A stretch of DNA of 64,000 nucleotides from Ischnura elegans (GCF_921293095.1 NC_060259.1:74458120-74522119); one strand, 5' to 3'; shown: positions 10,601-22,620, counted from the first letter of the stretch. Numbers and translations: made by a program. Notes: generated by a model from the letters alone, not told the origin.

Positions 10601-13600
10601 CTCCACCCAGGATTTGAACCCAGGCCCATGGGATGGGACGCCGATACTCTAAGTCACTACTAACCAGACCCCTGTGGCAAACTAAAGGATGCACAGGATT
10701 CAACATATAATGTGATAATTTTTTGAATAGACTATATTGCATGTAGTACATTTATATTAACCATAATACATTAACTGTGTGCGTTGGAGTTCGTTTGAAT
10801 TTTACAATCCCAAACTTTTTTTTGCAAACCAGCCTCTCTTATCTCCATAACCCCTGCTGATAAAAATCATTTGGATAAATTTTCATGTATTGCATTTATT
10901 TTAGAATGTATTATTATTAGGGTTTGCCTTTATTTGTCTTTTCTTGTTAATATTTCTATGTAATATTTCTTCGCTTTGTGTACACCTTAAAATAAATTTT
11001 TTGTGTTCCCCGGCTGAGGTTTAACTGTTCATTTTGCACCATGGAACCTCCCTCCCATGGTTACTCCCAATTTATATTTATTTGAGAGAATTGCGCAAGT
11101 ATATTCAGTTCATTATAAGTCCATACTAATTACATTGGTTATATATTTTTCTTTTAGGTCTCTGCATTGACTGTTGATTGTTTGGAAACATACAGAGATG
11201 CTGTTTGTAAAACCTGTGATGCTGTTGATTCAAATATAAAGGTAATATTTTTTAATATTTCTATAGAATATAAACATTGAAGAGTGGTCAGGCCCGAAAT
11301 CTCTTTTGACTGCATGAAGATTTGAGTTTTACTCGGGGAGTTCCATGAAATTTTCTCAACCCTTTCACATTGTTAGTCAATTTAATTTTTTTGCTGTGCT
11401 GCAATAATTGACTTAATTCAATGTGTCCTTTCTTTAGTCTTGCATATAGACAGATTTGAAAAAAAATCTCTATAAATGGTTAACTTAAGGCTAAATGTAT
11501 GAAAAGTATTATCTGTGGTGGAATTAGTTTAATTTTGATTTAAAAAATAGAATGAAACAGGTGGATGATTACATTTTTCTATGCAAATGATATTTTTTGG
11601 GACCACTAGGCAAACCACAGATTCAGGCAACTCTTGCTTAATATGAAAGGTATGATCCTTGAAATTACCCTTTTTTTTAAACAAGGGGTGTACTGTGGGT
11701 GTTATACTTTACACTTATGGGATGCCATTACTTGGGATCTTTTGATGGTTACTGATGCTGTCTGAATTACAGGATCAAATATTTTCTTTCTTAGGTTAGC
11801 TCAATTATTACTAAAAATAATTGTCCGACTCCTGTCTTATGCCATACTGGCAATTATGTTGTATCCTGCCCCTTTTATGGTTAATTTAGTTTGCACCTAG
11901 TCCAACCATAGACAACAGTATTACTCAGCCAACTAGATAGTGATGACTCTATATTTTGAAAAATAAGTTAGTGAAGGAAATTACATCAACATGATTCTGC
12001 ATCATGGCATTTTTCACCGAAACATTAGAAGTGTTGGCTGTACTCTCCCTAAACTTTCTCTAGTGGTGACATGTATTACAGCTTGCCTAAATACCCATTT
12101 AAAATTGAATTTTTTTAAAGGCATTGAAAGATGTGTATAATACCATGTTTATCAAAGTGTGAATTAATTTTGTAAAAATAACTGCTTTCCATGTTTTAGA
12201 ATTGTTGAAGGATGCAGAAAATATTCTTTATCAGTTGCTTATATGGGATGTACACCACTTATATCTCCATTAGCCATTCCAAACACTTATGTTGCCAGGT
12301 GACGTATGCATCATTGTTCACTAGAGGCAATTTAGCTGCTGTTATCATCTAATTAAAGTTAAATATATCGTGATCAAAATTATCTCTCTTTCTCTCTCTT
12401 CAGAATATTCACCCGTCTGAGCCTAAGTTTCTTTTGGATGCAGAATATAAATTAAATACAAGTAGCCTCTGCCTTCCACAAACTGGATATATATGGTATT
12501 TACTATCACACAATTTGGCTGCAGAGTTCGCATTCCTGTATCTTGGCCTCTAATATTTTGTTTTAAATTAACCATACATACTAGTAATATACTCAAATGA
12601 CTGAATTGTTGCATGTAAGGCAAGTTTAAAGATCTGAAAGAGTAATTATTGTTATCTACTATTTATAGCTAGTAACTAAAATTATCCCATGGGTTTCTTG
12701 CTGATCATGGGCATGCGACACCTAACCCAGCTAGCACATTAGAAGTCATTGAGATAAGGTTAAAGGAAGAAATAAGGAAGGTGCTTATCAAGTAAGCTTG
12801 TGATAGGTTTCTTACGGCCAGGCCAACAAACATCTAGAGTAATGACAAAATGGATGCCAAACTTTCAGCACTTCAGTAGATGTTGTTTTTATACCATCGT
12901 TTTAGAGTATTCATTAAGGGATTTTTGTATAAAAACAAATTTTTCATTCTTGGCAGGTCTATAGTATGAGTAGAAATAACATCATACGGCTGTAATTTGA
13001 AAATCATTCACATTTATGAAATGATGGCGAAACAACAGTCGTAAGAAAAACACATAATTTTACGAGAATAGCGACGTACAATAATATAAAAATTTCGGAA
13101 GGAATCTTTAATATATATATTGTATTTATCAGCGATATTTCAGCGATAAATGTTTCACCTGTATTGTTTTTTTTCTTATAAACCTTTATTATGTTGTAAT
13201 TTTCATGTTAATCATATGTTGTGGACATTTTGTTCCATATGAGAGCTTACCTAACATTAAATAAGATAAAAGGTACTCTAATATCCTAATCATTTTACGT
13301 GACTGTTGAATTAAGAGAGATCACATCTAGGGATAAGTCGATTCCACTTTTTTTCGATTCCAATTCCGATTCCTTCAAATCGATTCCCAATTCTCGATTC
13401 TTATTCCTACTAATTGGTGGGATATTGATTTATCTGTCGCCTTGCTGTCATTAAAATCTAAGAATTGAATGGAATAAAATAACAATAGGCTACATTGTTT
13501 GGCTGCGGTGGCTAAACAATAATGTAGTGTTCATTGCGTCCATGCATACTAGAGCAGCCTGGCGAGTGCGGGCCGAATGCATTCTGTCGAGTCCGCCTGG

Positions 13601-16600
13601 AGGCTTATACCAAGCAAGAATCAACTTTCTCAATGGTTGCATTGATGAAACTGGGCTATACAAACGCGAATGTCTAAATTTTTATTATTGACGCAGACGC
13701 ATGTAAGTCTAGGAAAAAATAAGTTATATAAAAAAACCTACTCTCTTCGCGTGTTAATAAGAAACTTTTTTTTCACAGGAAAACTCACTCTCAGCATGTT
13801 TTTATTATCATCAGACTTCAATTATCATTTGAAAATAAATTTCGATCTATTATATGTTAAAATTGGTGGTTCAAATGAATTCTCCAATGGTGATTCATAA
13901 TTGAAATAATTTGATTTGCTGTTACCAGCGGTTTATAAAAGTACGAAAAACGCATGCATTGCTTCCTGATCCCATGGTTTCCAATTTTTTTCTCTGAGAG
14001 TTGCTCATGAACACACACCATTTCAGGGTTCGTCGGTTTGTCGCTCTTGCCGACATTTTCATGTTTCCGAGACCACTTAGGTATGTTCGTCGCAGCACCC
14101 GCATTCCGAGAATATTCTCCGCGCGGGCAAGGCTGACACTGCGGCAGCTTAGGTGTGAGGCAGCCTTTATGCCCCAATCTTATAGTCTATGCTCAAAACA
14201 TGGAATCAATGGAATTGGAATCGACTTTAGGCGATCGATTCTCGATTCCGATTCCGTGCCCGAGAATCGGTGGAATCGAGAATCGACATTTGGAATAGAC
14301 TCATCCCTAATCGCATCATTTTCTCTCGAATCCTGGCAAAAATCATGTGATAGTGCTCGCTTTCTGTAATTATTAAATAATAAATTAAACACATAAATAT
14401 AATGGTTTAAAAGACACTGGTGCCTTCATTTCTGATGGATATGAAAAAATGGTGCATATCACTGAAACCTCTCTATAGTGAACCTGCATACATCAAATTG
14501 CCCAAATTTTGGTCCCCTTCATTACAATGTAAAGAGGTTTTACTGTAATTTGATTTTAAAATGGTGACTTCGCCATTTATACTCATAAGTTGCCAATAGT
14601 TAGCATATAGAGCTGCGGCTGCATAGGTTCGGTTCTCCTTGGTTTTATATTTTTTTTCTTTCTGCCACTAGGATAAAGTACTTGTATTATGCTTTGTACC
14701 TTCACCAGCCAGTTGCTTGCTGTTGTTAATTTTTTTCTATTTATGGGAAAATCTGTTATCAGTTATTAAGCTCTTATAAAGATTCGCTGAATTTCAGCGG
14801 TAGGCTTTAAATTCATATCAGGATGATTAGCGTAGCATGCGTAGTGTGCTGTTCAGCCGCCTTTGGTGCTCCAACAGAAGTGACTTATGTTGTCTGAGGA
14901 TATCTGATGGCATTCCTTACCTATTCTTCCCTAAAATCTTACCCTTGGCTTAAATAAGCTCCTTAGCTTACGATAAGCTTCTTATAATTTTTTCCATAAG
15001 AAACAGATAACTCTCTAACTTGGTGCTATCTGAGAAATCAGTCCTTGGAAAAGTAGGCTGCTCTAGCATTAAAAGAAGAATTCAATTCCATGGCCATTAG
15101 TTCTATTTTTTGAAATAATAATGAAATAAGCGCCAATATGGCATTCATATGTTCATTTTTGATATCCCCCATGTAGTCGGGCCTTTCACGATACGATTCC
15201 ATTAGTGTGTGCAGTTACAGAAATTTTCCACTTCATAAATAAAGTATTATACCAAAAAAATAATACCAAGTAAGCTGAGTTGAGTCAAGTGTGAGGAATT
15301 TGATGAGAACATTGTGAAGCCAAATTTACGTATCAAAGTACATGAGGAGAAGGATATAAATCGCCACAAATTGTGCCTGTACGGCAGCTGCCTGCAAACC
15401 ACTGAGGCTCCTTTTGGGCCCTTGTAGGTGGACTCCAGGGCAAAACTCTCCCTTTTACTGCGAAATTTTTATCTCCGCTAGTTCTGATAAGATTGAGACT
15501 TTGTGTTTGTTATTGGGATTTCACATGATCTGGTGGCTGTTTAAATTATGAACCAGCTATTCATATTGTAAAAAACAAAGAATTGGCAAGAAAATTCCAC
15601 TATATTGGAAAATTTGGCTGAAAATTTTTGAGTCTGAGATCGTGATGAAGTTAGTAGTGTGAAGGTTTCTTGCAAAGTGAATGATGCAATTGCATGTTGT
15701 AAGCATATTCAAAGAAACAGCTGTAAAGCTAGACAGCTATTCCTGAACTCTTTCTTGAAAAATCAGGAAGTTCAGGATAAAGTACATCTGTATACTAGTA
15801 TAAAGGAGAACATCACACATGTCATTGAAACTAGGGATGAGTCGATTCTCGATTCCACCGATTCTCGGGCACGGAATCGGAATCGAGAATCGATCGCCTA
15901 AAGTCGATTCCGATTCCAGCGATTCCAGGAAGATAAATGTTTTGAGCATAGACTATAAGTTTGGGGCACAAAGGCTGCCACACATCTAAGCGGCCGCGGT
16001 GTCAGCCTTGCCCTCGCGGAGGATACGCCCGGCACGCGGGTGCTGCGACTAGCATACCTAAGCGGCCTCGGAAACATGAAAATGTCGGCAAGAGCGACAA
16101 ACCGACGAACCCTGAAATGGCGCGTGATCATGAGCAACTCTAAGAGAAAAAAAAATTGGAAACCTCGGGATCGGGAAGCAATGCATGCGTTTTCCGTTCT
16201 TTTATTAGCCGCTGGTCACGGCAAATCAAAGTATTGCGATTATGAATCACATTCGGAGAATTCATCTCGACCACCAATTTTAAAGCATAATAGATCGAAA
16301 TATATTTTTTTTTATTTTCGAATGATATTTGAAGTCTGATGATAATAAAAACGTGCAGAGAGCGAGTTTTCCTGTGAAAAAAGTTTCTTATAAATACGCG
16401 CTGAGAGCGGGTTTTTTTATATACGTAACTTTTTTAGACTAACACGCGTCTACGTCAATAATAAAAAAATTAGACACATTCGCGTTTGTATAGCCCAGTT
16501 TCATCAATGCAACCCTTGAGGAAGTTGATACTTGCTTGGCATAAGCCGCCGCGGCCTCCGGGCGGACTCGACAGGTTGCGTTCGGCCGCCACCGCGTACC

Positions 16601-19600
16601 TGCCAGGCTTTTCTAGTGTGTATGGACGCAATGAAAGCTACATTCTTGTTTAGCCACCGCGGCCAAACGAGAATGTAGCCACCGCGGCTATTGTTATTTT
16701 TAGGGATGGTCGGATCGGATACCTCGGATCCAAATATACGAGGATATTGCCCTTCATCGGATACATCGGATCAAAAGTCGCGGAAGACATCGGATCTGGA
16801 TCCGAAATTTTAAATAATAGATTCAGTGAATGCAACCCCATCAGGGTGGAAAGAGTTCCGATTCTCTCTTCGAATGCCTCGTCGCATGCGATTCTCGTCC
16901 TACTCATCAACCGTTTTGTTTGAAAGCTCTCGCAGAGGTTGCGAGTAGAATTTCAGCCGTGGCCAGGATTTTCAGCCAGAAAATAAAAAAGGCAAAATAC
17001 GACTGGCACATAGTGTGACTCTTCCCAAGAGATTGAACAATCATCGGAGGAATTTCAGCGCCGTAGGATAATAACCACGTCAAAAGTAACTACGTCGCAG
17101 ATTTCAGAAAACCACCCTCGGCCGTCCACCAGCCCGTGCCTCTGTTGTTTTTTTTTGTATCCGAAATCACACGGTCCAAAAATCATTGTCTTCTAAGGAA
17201 AATATCAAATCACATGAAAACAATAGGGTGGTTTCCTATTATTTTTTTATTGCCTGTATCGGAAGATTATTACTCCTGGAGTACGTATTTCACGCTTTTA
17301 GATTTTTAAATGACGATATCTATTTTTCGCGATTAAATGAAAAGTGAAAAATTTCAAGCGCGCGAAAACGCGACGGGTAAGGAAATCTCTCCGTGTGACG
17401 TATTTCTGGTTCCCCCTCCCACCTTGTGAGGTGACCTTGATCGAGGCTCTGAGCGCTGATAGGACGCAGGATGCTAGAGGGTAGCTGAGTACCTTGCTGT
17501 CTGGTAGCGCTTGGCTTAAAAAAGGTTTATTAATACCTTATCAAACGAAGAAAACTTTCCGACCTTAGCCAGTTTTAATAGGTGATTATTAAGACATGTT
17601 TCCCTGAGCTCTGCGCCTCATGCATGCATTGGTAATTTCAGACGATGTATAACTCCTATCTTCTCCTATAGAAACTAGGTCCCTGTGACGTCACGTGGAG
17701 AGGCATCGCATGGGCGCCAATCTGGCCCTTTTCAAATGAGGATAAAAATGGACCATTGCCATTCGTCTAAACCGGTATTTCTATAACGAAATAATTTGTA
17801 TATTATGAATACAGTAATTGTGGGTAACGAATCGCAATCAATGCCTTTCGGTTTCTTTGATGAAGGAAACTACCCTATTGAAGCGTGTTTCATACCTAAC
17901 TCGCCTCACCAACTGACCTTTTTTGGCCTACCTGCTTCAATTCTCTGTTTCTAGACGACAAATGCTAGGAGAGTGACTTTTTGGGGCCGAAGATATCTTG
18001 ATAGCTTCGACAATTAGATGATATGCACGGGATTTAAAAAAGAATTAGACCAAACGAGACGCATTCCTGACGATATTTCTGTTTATTTTTCAGCTCTAAT
18101 TGATCGCCAATCAGTTTTCTATCTACAATTCTACAATTACACTTTACTGATTGTCCAAACAGCATAATTTTCAAAGAAACAAGCGCAGCATTAACCCCTC
18201 AAACAATTAGAGACGGATTGGAAACGCCAACTACATATAGCACGTAGCGCGCCCGGCTTCGCTTTGAAGGCAACGACGTCACAGAAGCAAGATCTGATTT
18301 CTTCGTCCGACTCCCTCATTTGAAGCCTTGTTGTTTGAAATACGGAGGGAGCGCGCTCCTTCCTCTCCACCTCTCCTTCACGTGCTCCTTCCCAGTGGCG
18401 TAGCCATGGGGATGGTCCGGACCTCACCCCCCGAAATATAAAAACACAGTTATTGTCCTTCACAAAAGGAAACAAAATATTGAAAAATCAGGAATTTACA
18501 AAATTTTTCTTTAACAAATTAAGTTTTTCGATTATAAAAAGTGTTAAAATTAGTTTAAAACCTATTATTTAGTGCCCGGTTTTTTTAAAAATTTCCCCCC
18601 TGGTGAACGAAAATCCTGGCTAAGCCACCTCTCCTTTGCGTGCTTCTGCTGCCCACTTCTTCCTCATGCGAAGCGGTTGAGCACCTCGTCACACATGACG
18701 TTAATGCCGTTTTAAATACTGTTAATTGTGTTGCTATTTGCACAGTTGCAATTCAATTTAATGATACGCCGATAAAAATGTCTTGCGTGTAAACATTTCC
18801 ACTGAGATAAGGAGAACCAATGAATGCCATGTGCGTGCACTGTGGCGTAAGTTATCCCGAGGATGTGCTAAATCCACCTCACCATACTGAAGCATTTTCG
18901 GATGAAACACAAGTCCGTAAGTGATGAGAAAGTAAAATTCGGGGGAAACGTGCATGAGGAAAATTGGAATTAAGTCGATGGCAGGGGGGTACCCAGGAAT
19001 TTTGTTAAGGGGGGATCCAAAACCAGGGGGAAAATTTTTAAACAACAAGGTACAAAGGAGAGGGTTTCAAACTAATTTTAACGCCCTTCATAATAGAAAA
19101 ACTTCATTTTTCAAAGATTCATTTTTTTCATTTTTGTAAATTCATCATTTTTAAATATTTTGTTTCCTTTTATGAAGGAAAGTAATTGTGTTTTTTATAT
19201 TTATATTCCTCTCGCTACGCCACTGGTCAGTGGTTCATCCTAAGATTTTTCCTATTTTCATTTCCAAACCCAAGCGTAACAGTTTAGGCCCTGAGTATGT
19301 GAAGATGTTTTTAAAAAACAACTTGAAAGCCCATAAAATAATTTTTAATTTATCAAAATATTAGAATGTGAATGAAAATCTAAGAAGCATTCCATTGATT
19401 GTGTGTACCCACAATAAACTTGAATAATGACTTTGTTTAATGGCAGGAATTTGAAAATGCATTTGGATTCGAAAATATCCGATTCGAAAGATCTGGCTCC
19501 AAAAATCCTGGATCCGTCCATCCCTAGTTATTTTATTCCATTCAATTCTTAAATTTTAATGACAGCGATGCTACAGATAAATCAAAATCCCACCAGTTAG

Positions 19601-22267
19601 AATGAACAAGAATCGATGGAATCGGAATCGGGAATCGATTTGAAGGAATCGAAATTGGAATCGGAATCGAAAAAAAGTGGAATCGACTCATCCCTAATTG
19701 AAACCATCTGAGCATTGATCATTTTCATGGTGGTTTCCAATCAGTTACTCTTGGGTATCTGAAGGTCGTTTTACACGGCACAGAATTGCGCAGGTTAGAC
19801 CTGCATTAATTTCTAAAATAGTGTGGAATTGCGTGAATGCATGAACGAAATTGGAACGGGCTTTTTTGCAGTCTTGCATCCACGAATTCTCGCATGTGTT
19901 CTAGCAATTCACCACTTTACACGATGCAATTTTGATTGCCTTCGCACGTACGTCAGATTGCGCAATTCCGTGTAAAACTGCCTTAAAGCATTCTTTTCAT
20001 CTTTTTGTAGCATTATTTCTTCTATGTTTTGAATTGTACCCACCGTACTGCTCCTCACATTAGTGATACCAAGGAAAGTTATGCTGTGCTCAATTTCTCC
20101 TTCACAATCAATGGCGTGGACTGAAGTGGCTACGCAAATGGGGTACATATTTCATGGATTCTAGTATTTAAGGGGATTGAACAAATTGTAAAATGTTTTA
20201 ATTATGATGGCATTCAATAGTTTTTTGCTAGTTTTTTTTTTTTAATGGAATGAATGTGTCACTAAACTTTTCACCTCCACATCACGCATCTCATTATTTG
20301 CAGGTTGCAATTCTCAATTAAGGTAATTTCAATGATTTGTAACATTGTAGGGATTCAATTGAAGTTTAAAGTAACAATTTTAGTGAATTTTTAAGTACAT
20401 CTCAAGAAAAACAGTGGGTCTGACTGAGAAAAGACAATTTTAAACCATTTTGGGGTAATAGGCAACATGGTCATTTCTGACCTCTCATCTTTAAATGTGT
20501 TAATAATAGTGTCACATGGGTGTAAAATGTGGAAAGTAGGATGGTTTTGGCTCATAGATTGCCACTTTAGATTTTATGCAAGTTTTATTTTACTAAGTAA
20601 TTATGTAATTGAAAATTTTTTCTTGATTATGCTTGGGAAAAGCAATGGGCATTTTGACTATCAGAAATGTGATCAGTGAAATTGTGAGAGTTACTCTTGA
20701 GTTGTTCTTGTGGCTTCATCTTTATTTTGATGGAATCTTTCTTTCTTTTCAGTCTATGTATCAGCTGATGGCAAAATGTGAAGAGTTGAGTATTTCCATG
20801 AAGTCCATTTATAAGCTGTCAGAAAATGTGTATCCTTTAAACCTATATTTATTAATGGGCATAGTTTATTTATATTATTGTTGGAAAATCAGCTTATATT
20901 ACTTCAATTGTGGTGTGCATACTTATTTTATTTTTTATTTTTTTATTTTATTCCCAAACCTCCGAATACCTCTTAGGCCATTTTATGTGGGGGTATTCAA
21001 CAAATTCAACAATTGCATGTAACAAACAACCATGCCCTGAATAGGGGAAACTTATCCAGGTGGGACTCGAACCCACGACCTCTTGTTTGGCAGGTGAGGA
21101 CTTTACCCCGCCGCCACCGAGGCCAGCAAAAACATAGTAAATGGTTATATTTAGGTAATGTTCAGTGGCATAAAAGTAAAACAAACAAACGCTCATTGGT
21201 ACCTGAATGTGCTGAGAATGGTAACTATTTGAAAAGGCCCTTCAAAAATTTGACCCCTATTGAATTGATAGCCATTTGTGCTGTTGAATGGACAGTCAAA
21301 TTTGCCTGCATTTTCTTCATTATCTGATCTTTGAGGACCCTTACAATTAGTTGCATGTGCCTTAAATCACCGCCTATGCTTTCTTCCTTCCCTTCTTAAG
21401 GGCAAATTTCTGGAGGCTTTGCGTAGCATAGCAGAAGTAGCATGAAAAATTGAGGTTTTCAGCATTCAAATTTTTGGATGCCTGTGCATAAGCATTTCAT
21501 GCATAAAATTACTTAAAAATTAATTGGTAAATTATTTCACGGCAAAAAATGTTGATTTCCTGGCCTTAAAGCTCAAATGCAAGTAGGAACAAAATTTTAG
21601 CACATTATATCTTGAAGAAACAATAATGATTATTTCAAGCTCAAATTATGAATAGAGGTGGAAGGTATTAAGTGTTTGCCATGGCAAACCCTTAATAAGG
21701 AAGAAAATGAGGAAGTTGGATGAAGTGATATGGTTGGAGATCTCACTGCTCGGAATCCAAGCAGACGGGCTTTGGATTAAAAAGTGTAACTTGAGGATAA
21801 GACCAACGTAATTATTATTGTATATTCGCGTGTATAGGATGACTGGGGGTGAGAGATGACCCCTATTTTTTCAGTTATATAATAGATTTTGGGCTTTGCT
21901 CTGTATGTTAGACCGTAAAGTATTATTGCTTGAGCAATGCTGCCCTTGCTGAGCACTATCATGTGGTCACTGCGTGTAGTGGAGATATGGGTGTGGCCAT
22001 TTTGAGCCTCCCACCCTATATGATGACCACTGATTTTGGAGTCTGACTTGAAAGTTTGAAAACTGGCATAAGGAGACCCAAAGATGTGTATGAGACAACT
22101 TCCGACTTCTGGGAAGATTTTCCAGAGCTATTAAGTTTTATTATCGACCTGAATATACAATTTATGGTCATTTGTTAAAGAATATCCACTGTATATTCCT
22201 TAAGCAAATTTTCAGAAAGGAAATCAAGAGGCTCTTGGAGTTATTTGAAAATGCCGTTAGCAGTTAA
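7640..22267 (+). CDS. BORCS6: BORCS6, BLOC-1-related complex subunit 6 (lyspersin), complete
   Basis: BORC sits on the cytosolic face of lysosomes, recruits the small GTPase ARL8 and so couples lysosomes to kinesins. Coding exons are 7640-7783, 7903-8266, 8685-8860, 11158-11241, 20753-20829 and 22216-22267, all with GT-AG borders. The phases join cleanly into 298 residues. Residues 1 to about 195 are acidic, Ser/Pro-rich and probably disordered. The conserved helical C-terminal part holds LTENLAGILHS (about 218-228), TVDCLETYRDAV (233-244), SMYQLMAKCEEL (257-268) and KEIKRLLELFENAV near the end, matching the BORCS6 family in order. The human protein is about 357 residues; the difference lies in the variable N-terminus. 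The ATG at 7640 begins the only frame that joins all exons. Introns 3 and 4 are full of SINEs and MITEs. Confidence 0.9.
8861..9322 (+). other. BORCS6 intron 3, left part
   Basis: Intron 3 starts with a GTAAGT donor. This AT-rich part shows no exon or bounded repeat. Confidence 0.5.
9323..9641. mobile_element. hAT-like MITE, CAGTGGYGTAACTA family
   Basis: The element begins CAGTGGTGTAACTAGG and ends with inverted CATAGTTAAGTCACTG, both ends being followed inward by G or C runs. The interior shares a GCATCTGCTT-AAGTT core in opposite orientation with the element at 60634-60890, so the two are probably one family. No target duplication is readable here, probably because a SINE abuts the right end. 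Confidence 0.5.
9642..9960 (+). repeat. tRNA-derived SINE, family 2, forward copy
   Basis: A tRNA-like head (GTGGTTAGAGTATTGG as A box, GGGTTCAAATCCCAG as B box) is followed by a body containing GGAGGGCACTTCAAG, CAGATGGGA and CAAATGACGTTAGCTGT. The same order of blocks occurs inverted at 10280-10675. The right limit is approximate and no A-rich tail is clear. Confidence 0.55.
10280..10675 (-). repeat. tRNA-derived SINE, family 2, reverse copy
   Basis: Read on the minus strand it starts GGGTCTGGTTAGTAGTGACT, then has the B box GGTTCAAATCC and the shared blocks GGAGGGCACTTGAAG, CAGATGGGA and CAAATGATGTTAGCTGT. It is an older, diverged relative of the copy at 9642. The 3' limit is approximate. 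Confidence 0.55.
12404..12553 (+). other. Possible alternative terminal exon of BORCS6 (or chance frame)
   Basis: A strong acceptor (long TCTCTCTT tract, then CTTCAG at 12398-12403) is followed by a frame open in exactly the phase needed after exon 4. It encodes 49 residues starting NIHPSEPKFLLDAEYK before TAA. If used, it would replace the conserved C-terminal helices. I see no AATAAA close downstream and know of no such BORCS6 isoform, so a chance frame is quite possible. Confidence 0.15.
13328..14309. mobile_element. hAT-like element, TAGGGATRAGTCGATTCC family, copy A
   Basis: The element starts TAGGGATAAGTCGATTCC and ends with inverted GAATAGACTCATCCCTA. Flanks are ATCACATC (13320-13327) and ATCGCATC (14310-14317), 7 of 8 matching. 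Both ends are packed with GAATCG/CGATTC subrepeats, a layout often seen where hAT transposase binds. The interior has no transposase-like frame, so it is non-autonomous. Its interior (for example GTTGCATTGATGAAACTGGG near 13635) is shared, inverted, with copy B at 15832-19696. Confidence 0.75.
14460..14545. mobile_element. Short MITE with ACTGAAACCTCT ends
   Basis: The ends CACTGAAACCTCTCTATAGT and inverted CAGTAAAACCTCTTTACATT bound about 86 bp, with AT/TA next to the ends. CAGTNAAACCTCT-type termini with TA targets are common in Tc1/mariner-pogo derived MITEs. It is non-coding. Confidence 0.4.
14546..15831 (+). other. BORCS6 intron 4 between hAT copies A and B
   Basis: AT-rich intron DNA without a recognisable exon. 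No bounded repeat was identified. Confidence 0.4.
17226..17875. mobile_element. MITE with GGGTGGTTTCCT ends, nested
   Basis: The inverted ends GGGTGGTTTCCT and GGGTAGTTTCCT differ at one position, and the match runs on outward into AATA/TATT. A TA dinucleotide borders both ends, which would fit a Tc1/mariner-type target. It is 650 bp, has no recognised frame, and lies inside the element at 16701-19526. Confidence 0.55.
18393..18630 (+). mobile_element. hAT-like MITE, CAGTGGCGTAGCCA family, forward copy
   Basis: The element starts CAGTGGCGTAGCCATGGGG and ends with inverted CCTGGCTAAGCCAC. The flanks CTCCTTCC and CTCCTTTG match at 6 of 8. The body carries AAAGGAAACAAAATATT and TTAAAATTAGTTT, shared in reverse with 18982-19225. 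Confidence 0.65.
18982..19225 (-). mobile_element. hAT-like MITE, CAGTGGCGTAGC family, reverse copy
   Basis: Read on the minus strand it starts CAGTGGCGTAGCGAGAGG and contains AAAGGAAACAAAATATT and TTAAAATTAGTTTGAAAC in the same order as the copy at 18393. The flanks GTCGATGG and GTCAGTGG match at 6 of 8. Confidence 0.65.
19763..19983 (-). mobile_element. MITE, AGGYCGTTTTACACGG family, copy 1
   Basis: Inverted ends AGGTCGTTTTACACGG and AGGCAGTTTTACACGG bound about 220 bp. The body aligns, inverted, with copies at 52023, 54520 and 63205. The bordering triplets are TGA and TAA. A TWA-like 3-bp target suggests PIF/Harbinger, but this rests mainly on the copy at 63205. Confidence 0.6.
19984..20752 (+). 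other. BORCS6 intron 4, right end
   Basis: AT-rich intron ending in a TTTCTTTCTTTTCAG acceptor. No exon or bounded repeat was recognised. Confidence 0.5.
20931..21124 (-). repeat. tRNA-derived SINE, family 1, in BORCS6 intron 5
   Basis: Read on the minus strand, a tRNA-like head (CCTCGGTGGCGGCGGGGT as A-box region, GGTTCGAGTCC as B box at 21063-21073) is followed by GTTTCCCCTATTCAGGGCAT and a tail rich in AATAAA-type units at 20931-20952. The same order of blocks occurs at about 45967-46150. Confidence 0.7.
21125..22215 (+). other. BORCS6 intron 5 remainder
   Basis: AT-rich intron with no recognised exon. A perfect 16-bp palindrome, GTTTGCCATGGCAAAC, sits at 21674-21689. Confidence 0.4.
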
Positions 22268-22614
22268 AGAATTGTCACATCAAGATTGTGATCATGTAAG
22301 TATTTTAAGGCTGCTATTTCATGTTTTCTTTTGGGTTATTGTGGTGTAGTTAGACAGGAAATATGTATTGTAGTGGATATTTCTATTTTTCCATTAATTA
22401 TGGACGCAAATGTACTTTCTTTGGGATCCTGGCAGCACACTGTGGACGCACATTCATGTCTTTTGGGTTGGATATTTTAAGCTTGGGTCCGTTATCCACA
22501 AAGAGGTTATGGGGTAATGGTGATGCCTAATACTAATTTGCACTTGATTACTTGAAACCAGGATGAGTTAGTGCCTCGCTTTTGCTATTACTGGAAACTG
22601 TGATAATCTTGAAG

Positions 22615-22620
22615 AATAAA
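22615..22620 (+). terminator. AATAAA polyadenylation signal of BORCS6
   Basis: A canonical signal about 350 bases after the BORCS6 TAA stop gives a 3' UTR of ordinary length. Confidence 0.5.

Larger units (their letters stand above)
16701..19526. mobile_element. hAT-like element of a second family, nested in copy B
   Basis: The ends TAGGGATGGTCGGATCGGAT and inverted GGATCCGTCCATCCCTA are flanked by exact 8-bp GTTATTTT copies (16693-16700 and 19527-19534). Short GGATC/GATCC-type subrepeats crowd both ends. The 2.8-kb interior contains at least three smaller elements (17226-17875, 18393-18630, 18982-19225). No transposase domain is recognised. Confidence 0.8.
15832..19696. mobile_element. hAT-like element, copy B, split by a nested insertion
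   Basis: The outer ends TAGGGATGAGTCGATTC and inverted GTGGAATCGACTCATCCCTA are flanked by exact 8-bp copies of ATTGAAAC (15824-15831 and 19697-19704). Removing the insertion at 16701-19526 and one target copy leaves about 1.03 kb, close to the 982 bp of copy A. The left and right remnants match copy A in reverse orientation: the end beside 19696 corresponds to the copy A start. Non-coding and non-autonomous. Confidence 0.8.
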
